Positions 37,417 to 64,000 of a stretch of DNA of 64,000 nucleotides are shown here, in pieces. The notes beneath the pieces were generated by a model. The model had not been told where the DNA came from. It was given only the letters and a program-made list of their open reading frames with translations, and searched no databases. Each line of letters starts with the position of its first letter. Positions within the stretch are counted from its first letter, which is position 1. The position numbers and the translations under genes were made by a program. The stretch spans positions 32,411,317 to 32,475,316 of the forward strand of contig OY482846.1 in the NCBI GenBank assembly GCA_960531495.1, in the 5' to 3' direction. The stretch comes from Zeus faber. Lineage: Eukaryota > Chordata > Actinopteri > Zeiformes > Zeidae.

Positions 37417-38026
37417 CTTAAACACACACACACACATTAACACCGACACGCGCTCGCACGTATGTGGGTTTTTAAACATGAGCCTTGAAAAACACAGTAT
37501 TTCTCCTCAGTCCTTAATGCCAGGGGCACACGTCACGCTCCCCCTCTACGTGCACACTGGAGCCTGCGGCAATTTTCTATCTTATTTCTGTAGCTTGGGT
37601 CGGCGGGGACAAGTGCAGGATTGGTTATTGATTGATTTGATTTTCACACATGCACACACGCTAACACGGATGAAATCCAGGTGTTTACAATGATGACGAC
37701 CTAAATCTTAGACTATATTAGACTGACTCAAAAGTTTGGGAGCTTAGAGGAAGTTTCATTGAAATTTCCCTTTCTTTTATTTTTTTGGAGGAAATCAGAG
37801 GAGAGGTTTGCACATTTTTTGTTCCATTTTTTATTCCTTTCTTCTTTTTTTTTTTAGACAACACTGAGCTAGGAAGTTAAGGCCGTTGTCCTTCAGCTTC
37901 AGAGAAGAGAGGGATGGGCTTATAAAGCTAAAGTGGAGGAGAGCAAAAGGCAGTGGAAAGAGAGGGAACGTTCAAATTAGTACAAGAAAGTCCCGCCCTG
38001 CCACTGTCTTGAAGCTTCACAGATCT

Positions 38027-38030
<4 letters not shown>

Positions 38031-38064
<34 letters not shown>

Positions 38065-38090
38065 CGTGCGTGCATGCGTGCTTGCGTGCG

Positions 38091-38134
<44 letters not shown>

Positions 38135-38160
38135 CACGTGCATGCGCGCGCGTTCGTGTG
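38031..38160. repeat. (GT)n/(GCGT)n microsatellite
   Basis: Compound GT array with a central GCGT segment. Confidence 0.96.
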
Positions 38161-38655
38161 ATTGGTTGTGTGTTTCGTTCCCATGTTTAAAAAAACATTT
38201 TCTGCAGTTACATCAGGGTATTATACACATATATATATGTAAATATCATGGAAGATAGGATTGATAGGTAGTTTATATCGATGCTATACAGAGTTACATA
38301 AAGCATATTTAAACACAATTGTTACTTTTTGGTCAAACTGCCAGCGGGTCTAATATATAGATCTATATCTATATCTATATATTCATACTCACAGGAATGC
38401 TGTGAGCTTTTTTTTGTCTTTGCAGTGCAGCCAGAAAGTAACAATGGCGTCACTTCCCGAATGAGTTTGCAGTGCGATACAGATGTGCCTTCATTCACAT
38501 ATTGTAAAGATTTCAGTTTTTAGTTTTAAGACTGGGGCTAGAGCCAAGTGTTCACTAAACAGCATCTAGAAGTAGAAGAGTTATGGACAGTAGATTATTG
38601 CGAATAAGACACTTTTAAATGAAGAAAAAATATATATATAAAAATTATATATGCA

Positions 38656-38656
<1 letters not shown>

Positions 38657-38712
<56 letters not shown>
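38657..38712. repeat. (TA)n microsatellite
   Basis: Alternating TA. Confidence 0.95.
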
Positions 38713-38715
<3 letters not shown>

Positions 38716-40147
38716 GAAAAAATTGAATTTGAATTTGATTTGACATTGAAAGTCAGTCAGAAATTATAATTAATCTTCAGAATTTTCCTAGTTTTGAATT
38801 CTTAAAATAATTTGTTACTACCTTTAAAAAAAAGTATATATATATATATATATATATATATACTTTATTTTATTTTATTTTTTTAAATTAATCGATTTTG
38901 AATCAAATAGCTTACTAAGATAGTAAGGGTTAGGTAAGATAGTAAGTCAAACTGACCATGATATCGTTTCCAGCAAAACCTCTAAAATCCTCCTAAAATA
39001 TCATCCTACTCATGTTCCCAATTGACCACAGTAACATTATATTTCACAGTAATATTGCAGAAATATTTTTCAAATCACGTCATGGTTTAATTCTAATACC
39101 AACTTTATCACAGTGGTAACAATGCTTTATTTGGTCATTTAAATGATGTATCTTTTTCTAACTAACACAGTGGGGTTTTTTTTTTTTTGCTGTAAGCTAG
39201 TTGATCGCATGCTTAACGTTGGAGTCAGTTACTAGTTTAACAATGATATGAAACCCAAAACTATGGAGAATTCATGCGAGAACAGTGTGAGAGGGTTTGC
39301 AAATTAGGCAGATTTTTGTGCCTCCGTAAAACAGGAAAAGGAATATTTATACCCTTTATTTTACACACGAGACTTGGGCATTACATCTTGATGTCGGTAA
39401 TTTGTGCCGTTGAAGATGAAGATGTTTGCGTTACGACGCCAATGTTGTGGTCGTGCCAGCTAGCATGCTAGCTACAGTGCATGGCTAGTGGACTTGGATC
39501 TTCAGAGAAACACTTTATATGACACTTAGCTCTTTGGCCTCAAGCGGCAAAGTATTAACTTACAAGAAAAAAATATATAATATACGTTCACATTGATTTT
39601 CAGACTTTGAAGTCTAACTACCTACCTATCAAACTGAAGTGTACCCCTTTTATTTAGCCGATTTTACAAACAATTCTAATTCTCAACAAACAGGTAAAGG
39701 ATATCAAAAGGTTATTTATTTTAAAGTGAGGCTCTTGTTCAAATCGTTGTTTACTGAAAGAAGTTATGGAGTTTTTGGCGAAGATGGCCGCCTTTCAACA
39801 TAAACTGACCTCCGATAGAGCTCTGCTGTTCAAAATATTGTGATTTGGAAATTAAATGCATAATCAATGCATCGACGCTAATAGACACTTTACCATGGGT
39901 GCCAAAGCAATACGTGTCATCAGAGTCAAATGCGGGGTTAAAAAGTCCTCCATGACATTTGGAGCCAACCGTTTCAGTTAGCTAGCTAATTAGCTAATTA
40001 GCTCATTACCACTGTGGTGCTACTTACAAGCAGCGGATCAAAACAGGATTGTGTATGTTCTCCATCTCTGCATGTCATTTCCTTTGGTAAAGCCGGAGCT
40101 TTGAAACCAGGACAAACCAGAAACTTGCTTTGTCTCTCGCAATTTCG

Positions 40148-40969
40148 AGGGGACCTATTATGCACAACTAAATTTTCAGTGCTTGTGCACACACGTTGGT
40201 GTCTCTGATGGGCCTGCGAACACAAACACCGTGAAACATGACAACACAATCAGTTTCGTTTTTGATGACGTCACCGAGGGAGTCATTCTAATTAGAACCG
40301 CCCTCCATCTGAGTAACTCAACAAATAAATCGTTTAAGAGAAAGAGGAAGTAATGCCAACTATACACGAAGAAAGTGCTTACAAAATATTTACAAAATAA
40401 TTCTGCTGTGAGTTTCTTCATAAAATAAATATAGTATGCAGCACATAGACTGTAGGCTGCAAAAAAGCAATAAAAATAGTGTTTTTATTGACGACGCATT
40501 TATTTTATTCCATCCGACGTTAACATGAAACAAAAATGTCCCTGTGTCCCCCACAACCTTGAAGCACGTCGACCAAAGTCGGAACAAACCTTTAAATTAG
40601 GTCTTGTAGATCTAATATGAGTGAAGTTCCAGCAACTGCATTACCACTTATTTCTCACCTCAAATTTGTTCGAAAACAGATTTTGATGGAGCGACGAGGG
40701 TGAAATCAGCGAAAGTTTACGGCCTTCATACAACGGAACCCGGAGGTGAAGCTCAAACCCCATTGGCTCACAGAGCTCAGGGCCTCGGGAGGGTGGCTCC
40801 CTCCCACGAAAAACGGCCGTTCAGGAACAGTACGGTTTAGAGGCACGTTAGAATGGCTAGAACGCTTCTGCACCTGAGCGGTATTCTCAGAACAAAACTT
40901 GAAGACGTGTTTTGGGGACCTCAGAGACCTATATCAACTTGTTTAAATAAGGAGCATAATAGGTCCCCT
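40148..40969. mobile_element. Non-coding TIR element (AGGGGACCTATTATGC ends)
   Basis: AGGGGACCTATTATGC at 40148 and its reverse complement GCATAATAGGTCCCCT ending at 40969 give perfect 16-bp terminal inverted repeats over 822 bp. No transposase-like frame. Superfamily not assigned. Confidence 0.8.
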
Positions 40970-41231
40970 TCAAGATTTCACCTGTGATCTGTGTGACTAA
41001 ACCAAAGATCGTTTTCGTGACTTTTGCCAAATAGGCGCGGTTGCATTTGGTTCAAAGGAAATAACCGGAATATTAGTTATTTCGACTCTTATGTCATAGA
41101 TATACCATTCTGAAATACAATTCTGTTCCAAATGAAAATTCCTGATCCAAACACATGATGTAAATCTTTGTCTCTCACACTTTGTTTTGATGAGTTTTCG
41201 TTTCAGTGTAATCTGTAGTTTGGATATATAA

Positions 41232-41235
<4 letters not shown>

Positions 41236-41301
<66 letters not shown>
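41236..41301. repeat. (AT)n microsatellite beside duplicated 62-mer
   Basis: AT run that passes directly into the sequence also present at 48847. Confidence 0.95.
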
Positions 41302-41304
<3 letters not shown>

Positions 41305-41362
41305 GCTGTTCCTGGATACGACTTGGATACCTGGATACGAAAAACCCACCTAATTAATAAAT
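41301..41362. repeat. 62-bp repeat copy 1
   Basis: TGAAGCTGTTCCTGGATACG…CCTAATTAATAAAT, identical by eye to 48847-48908; both copies follow an (AT)n run. Confidence 0.9.
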
Positions 41363-41951
41363 AATGAGGCGAGAAACCCTTTCCTGGAGAGTGCGACGCC
41401 TTTTATTATAATAAGCCTATTTCCTAAAGCTGGAATTAAATATAAGCTCCACCTCGGCCCTAGTGTGTTGATTTCACTGTCCATAAAGAAAGTGCCTTAC
41501 GTCTGCTCTTTATTGTTGAGGACATGTTGATGTAAATGTTCATTTACCTCAGATGTTTACAGTACTGTAACCAAATAAAATAAATTTTGTACCACAATTC
41601 TGCTCTGTCGCTGTAAATGCATTGCCATCTCTGTCGCTCTGTCGGATTAAAAATCTGAATTTGTTTTAAGGATTTTGTCCTGTACGGAGGAACTGGGAGA
41701 ACCTGTCCCGCTTACCAACGTGTTTTTGTTGATTTTCCCTCCTTTTTAAACTATGTTGATAAAAGCCGACCGCATATTTTACAAATTTTGATGAGGCTCA
41801 TTGAACACAGCAGTTAATTTTCGACCGTTTCAGTGAAACTAGACTACGTGGGTCTTCATTGATTGACAAAATAATAATAAATGTGGCGCTGCTGAATTAT
41901 GTTTTTCTTACTGCCTGCTACTGCCACCTACTGCTGCTTCAACACACATAT

Positions 41952-42270
<319 letters not shown>

Positions 42271-42756
42271 CCAACCCAGGAGGCTTTGCCGAGGCCAGCA
42301 CTTTCTCTATGGCGGCGAGGGTTGAGCCGAAAAAAAACGTGCTCCAGGCCCCACATGAGAACACACATACAAACATTCTTCCCCCCCTGGATGACGTTGG
42401 ATGTACAGGGTGTGTAGGTATGGCAAAGACGTGTCAGATTGTTCACATTTAGAAGAAAGAAAACACAGAAACGAGTAGACAGAGAACCAAAAATCTCACT
42501 CACTGACCTTTCCATTTTTGACCTTATTTCCATTATCTATTCCAACCATAGTGACCTTCTCGGACCTCTGACCCCAAAACCTAGTAAATATATGCTTCCA
42601 TAACAGTGTGACACTGCATCTACAAAAATACATGGGAGGAGGTGAAGCACATTTCATACATTAAAACCAAAACATGACAGTAGTGTCTTGAACATTTTTG
42701 ATTGCACAATTGAGTAAAATTAATAACTGCTCTTGGTGATCTGGCCCATGGCAATT

Positions 42757-42805
42757 TTCTTTCTTTCTTTCTTTCTGTCTTTATGTCTTTCTTTCTGTCT
42801 TTATG

Positions 42806-42836
<31 letters not shown>

Positions 42837-43185
42837 GTCTTTATGTCTTTCTTTCTGTCTTTATGTCTTTCTTTCTTTCTTTCTGTCTTTCTTTATTTCT
42901 GTCTTTCTTTCTTTCAGTCTTCCTTTCTTTCTTTCTGTCTTTCTGTCTTCCTTTCTTTCTTTCTTTCTTTCTTTCTTTCTGTCTTTCTGTCTTCCTTTCT
43001 TTCTTTCTTTCTGTCTTTCTGTCTTCCTTTCTTTCTTTCTTTCTTTCTGTCTTTATGTATTTCTTTCTTTCTGTCTTTCTTTCTGTCTTTCTTTCTTTCT
43101 GTCTTCCTTTCTTTCTTTCTTTCTTTCTGTCTTTATGTCTTTCTTTCTTTCTGTCTTTCTTTCTGTCTGTCTTTCTGTCTTTCTG

Positions 43186-43224
<39 letters not shown>

Positions 43225-43284
43225 GTCTTTCTTTCTTTCTTTCTTTCTGTCTTTCTTTCTTTCTTTCTTTCTGTCTTTCTTTCA
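42757..43284. repeat. Polypyrimidine (TTTC)n/(TGTC)n tract, about 530 bp
   Basis: Almost pure T/C on the + strand with regular G or A interruptions. Ends about 200 bp before the pspc1 start codon. It creates false frames of Phe/Leu/Ser in all + frames. Confidence 0.97.
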
Positions 43285-43294
43285 AATCCCCTGC

Positions 43295-43485
43295 TCCGTA
43301 CACTTCCGTCCAGTAGGTGGCGGTGATGCGGCCAAACTGCTGGTTTACTGAAACGGAAGTAGATCCTTCCGCCATTTTGCTAACAGCGCTAGCCCTGGCT
43401 AACAGTGTCGCTCAACCGGTCCCGGTTGTGTCGAATCGTCGATAAAGTACACGCCGTTGGGTTTGCGTCACCCCATACAAACAGA
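43295..43485 (+). promoter_or_regulatory. pspc1 promoter/5' UTR with CTCF-like and YY1-like motifs
   Basis: CG-containing, TATA-less sequence between the pyrimidine tract and the ATG. CCAGTAGGTGGCGG at 43310-43323 fits the CTCF core consensus. CCGCCATTTTG at about 43369-43379 fits YY1. In-frame sequence upstream of 43486 has no ATG start (an upstream frame begins only with GTG). Function inferred from motif match. Confidence 0.5.
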
Positions 43486-61338
<17,853 letters not shown>

Positions 61339-64000
61339 GTAGGGGCATGACCTTCTCAGGACTGGTCTCTATTGACAGACCCAGATCAGATAACCCAGTG
61401 TATTCAATGTCATTTTTCACATCCCAACTAGCTTCATTTCAGCCAGCTCTGCTGGGAATGCAGTTCTTGTTGATCTTATATCATTAATGGAGAAGTTTTA
61501 CTTCTGTCCTTTTGAGTAAAGAAATGGAGTTCCTTGGGATTGAAAGCGAAATGTAAACATAAGCACAAATGGTACAATATATTTTCACTTAGAAAATGAA
61601 GCAGAGAAAACGTGTGTACTCTGTATGCTCTGTATTGTTTGGGTGGGGTTTGGGTTTCGTAGTTAAATAATCTGGCCTCTGAGCGCTCATCCTCCAATGT
61701 TTGTAGATGTGACGCTTCATCCATGTGGAATAATTGAAGTGTGCCACTACTCAGTATTTAAGGCTATATGTAAATCAATATTTTGTGGATGCTTATGAGT
61801 ATTCGGTAGATGCTGACTACTTTATTCAAGACAATTTTAAGTCACACAATTATCATCTCTTCCAACCCTGAGGTTAATTTGTGAACATTGCATGGTGAGG
61901 GCCAGGGGCCAAGGCCAGGCAGGGACATACTGTAATGAGAACGGGAAGAAACTGTGAGGAGGTTCATGGTGGTTTTCACCAGATCAATACTTCCACCCAG
62001 GATTGCACATCAGCTCTATCAACAAAACTTGTATGGTAATTTATCTTAGGTGATCTTAACCTGGAGTCGAGATAAATATGGCAAATTGCAACTCTGAATG
62101 CTGTGTCATATGTAAATTGTGTATGGAGGCTGAATGCTGCTTGTGTGATTGATCTCTTTCACTTTTAATGGTTTGGAAGTGGTTAGTGTTGAGTGTTATT
62201 CCGTCAAACATCCTTCAGCTGTGTTTGTGTCTCGGGAGTCAAACACTTGGTTTAGTGGAAAGGATCTTACCTTGAGTTTTATGCTCTGCCTCAAATTGAA
62301 TGAATGTTATATTGACAGATCTAAAAGGAAAATGGTGCCGTCTGAGGGGGTGTTCTTTTTATCACCTGAATCTGTGACCAGGGTGGTTACGTGTTAGAAT
62401 GCAAATATTCAGCGTAGGCACTGTTCTGTTCTTGCTGTAAAACACAGAATCCGGTGGCATATACTGTATACCGAGCATCACAAGAGTAGGAAATCAGTCA
62501 CAACTGCTCAAAAAAATTCTCAGCGATGCAAATTTTGTCCTACTTTTAGGCATTGGAGTAAAAGCGACACCCGATATTTCTTAACCTAGCAAGCTACTCT
62601 TACGTCCAGGAAGATTTGGTAAAGGTCCAAAGCTGTCCATACCCCAGTAGGAGTTCCCAGCAGATGTCCTTCAGCCATGTACATTCTGCGCAGAACAGAT
62701 GTGTTGGTAGCGCTGGACAGCAATTTCACCATCTACAGGCAGATCCGTGCCCCCTGCAGAAACAAAGCATTATTGTAGCATTGTGTTTTTTGGACACAGG
62801 GAGGACCCAACTTTTTTTACGTCAACAATTTAGGTCAATCACAGCCAACAATTTCCTGAATCATCGATTTCCCTTACAGTGCCGATGATAATACAAAGAT
62901 TAATTGATTTCCCAACACTTGTGTGTGTGTGAAGTAATGCAAAAACAAAATATTCACGCAAATCACGGGTCTCCCAGGAGTTGTAGTTGTCACACACTTG
63001 AAAAAAAATCTTTGTTGACAATCATTTATATTACTGAATGAATGGTCGACAGTCACTGAGAGTGATTCCATAACATCACTACTAAGGTTCTCATAATAGT
63101 TGTGACCAGTCGTCTTTTAGCTATTATGTAAGAAAGACACAAGGAGAGGAGTTAAAGGCAGTCTCAGAAGACATTGGCTACCGGTCTGACGACGATTTAG
63201 CTTTTTGATGACCTTATTTCAAAGTTTACTACTTGTGAAAGAGTCCGGTCGTCGACGTTTTCCCAGCTCTGTTCTCGCGTCTCAAGTTGCTAATCAGGCT
63301 GTCAACAATGACGGGCACACGGAAGAGCAAGTCCTGACGTGGAAATCCACTGAAATATTGGCAATTGTATCTTGTAAATTAATTAGAACATAGCTGAATT
63401 AAGATATTCATGTAAATACATATTTAAAAAAATATTTTACAAATACAATAATTATTGTCACTCTGGTGACATTGACAAAAAATGTCGTCCGCAACTACTT
63501 AACTGCTGCCATCAGCGCCGAGTGGTTATAGTAGTTGACTAGTTGGTGAAACCCCTACTAAGCAGTGCACTGTATTTTTTTCATGTGGTTTTGGATAGAA
63601 TAGAATAAGGTATCTTACATGTTGATTTTCAAAATACCATTTATAACAGACAACCATTAACTAGTGCTGTTTGAATCAGTCACAACCTTTGTTTGTGCCT
63701 CATGCAAAATATCTTTCCGTCTGGAAAGAAATACTTCTGAATGGGGCATTATTTTTTACAGTTTGGTATAAGGCATTGTTAACAAATGCAGGCACAGTCA
63801 CATGCTCTCGACTGGTTCTAGCAACATAGCGTGTTCCCTCACCACCACAGCGCAGACCGCACAATACTTTTTATCATACAAATTTTTCAACACTTTTTGT
63901 GACTTATCACTGGTTCTACTTGCTCCGTTGATCCATTAGCTATGCAACAGAGCTTTTGATTTATCTTATCCAGATTAAGAATTTTAACAAGCCTTACTGT
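61339..64000 (+). other. pspc1 intron 8 (extends past window)
   Basis: Donor GTAGGG at 61339. No further pspc1 exon (the Met/Gly/Pro-rich C-terminal part) was found up to 64000. Contains the truncated MITE at 63087-63558. Confidence 0.6.
63087..63558. mobile_element. Truncated relative of the MITE at 48978
   Basis: CATAATAGTTGTGACCAGTC…CTATTATGTAAGAAAGA and the right end GTTGACTAGTTGGTGAAACCCCTA match the first copy. The left terminus is missing. Confidence 0.6.

Noticed and set aside
36887-37479. Frames of 79-184 codons opposite gja3 exon 3
   Set aside because: Shadows caused by the GC-rich Ser/Pro coding sequence on the + strand.
37886-38258. Possible extra exon downstream of gja3
   Set aside because: The frames are GT-array translations. 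The gja3 protein ends at a family-typical DLAV terminus at 37416.
42733-43351. Three overlapping frames of 177-197 codons (Phe/Leu/Ser repeats)
   Set aside because: All are translations of the (TTTC)n/(TGTC)n tract; no start context or domain.
43405-43485. N-terminal extension of pspc1 (27 codons upstream, in frame)
   Set aside because: It begins with GTG, not ATG. The ATG at 43486 gives the conserved NLKQV N-terminus, so the upstream part is taken as 5' UTR.

Overview
The window is vertebrate nuclear DNA, most likely from a teleost fish. The evidence is spliced genes with GT-AG introns, long (GT)n, (AT)n and (TTTC)n microsatellites, and many fish-type transposable element remnants. These include L2, L1, Tc1/mariner, Tigger, hAT, MITE, tRNA-SINE and LTR copies. 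Introns and intergenic DNA fill almost all of it; coding exons total only about 4 kb. The species cannot be named from this sequence.

All four recognised genes lie on the + strand. (1) Positions 329-975 hold the last two coding exons of an ARHGAP1-like RhoGAP whose 5' part lies outside the window. (2) Positions 19286-21133 hold a beta-type connexin closest to the GJB2/GJB6 group (fish gjb8/cx30.3-like), in four coding exons. (3) Positions 33209-37416 hold gja3 (connexin 46; zebrafish cx48.5), in three coding exons. (4) Positions 43486-61338 hold pspc1 (paraspeckle component 1), eight coding exons; its 3' end lies beyond the window. PSPC1, GJA3 and the GJB2/GJB6 genes are also neighbours on human chromosome 13q12, so this block is conserved. 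The arhgap1-like gene is not part of that human neighbourhood. The two connexins are gap-junction subunits of different classes; pspc1 is a nuclear RNA-binding protein with no obvious functional tie to them.

Between arhgap1 and gjb8 (1-19 kb) lie an L2 LINE remnant (about 5.7-6.8 kb, - strand), an L1-type remnant (about 7.5-8.5 kb, - strand), a 4.1 kb LTR retroelement with both LTRs but most of pol deleted (8.48-12.55 kb), a solo LTR (14.5 kb), a LINE tail (15.9 kb), a TIR MITE (17.0 kb) and a degenerate 180-220 bp tandem array (18.1-19.2 kb). Between gjb8 and gja3 lie a long palindrome (22.1-22.35 kb), a GC-rich block (23.0-23.5 kb), a second LTR copy (25.4 kb), several large GT arrays, and a hAT transposon with 8-bp target duplications that carries nested LTR and LINE pieces (31.86-33.05 kb). 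The gja3 introns carry a 16-bp minisatellite. A 530-bp polypyrimidine tract abuts the pspc1 promoter. The pspc1 introns carry a Tigger/Tc1/SINE nest, two related solo LTRs with a conserved stem, a degenerate Tc1/mariner copy and several MITEs.

No new gene system was found. The observations most worth checking are the intron-split connexin coding regions, the palindrome at 22.1 kb, the LTR pair with a covarying stem, and a 62-bp perfect duplication next to (AT)n tracts.
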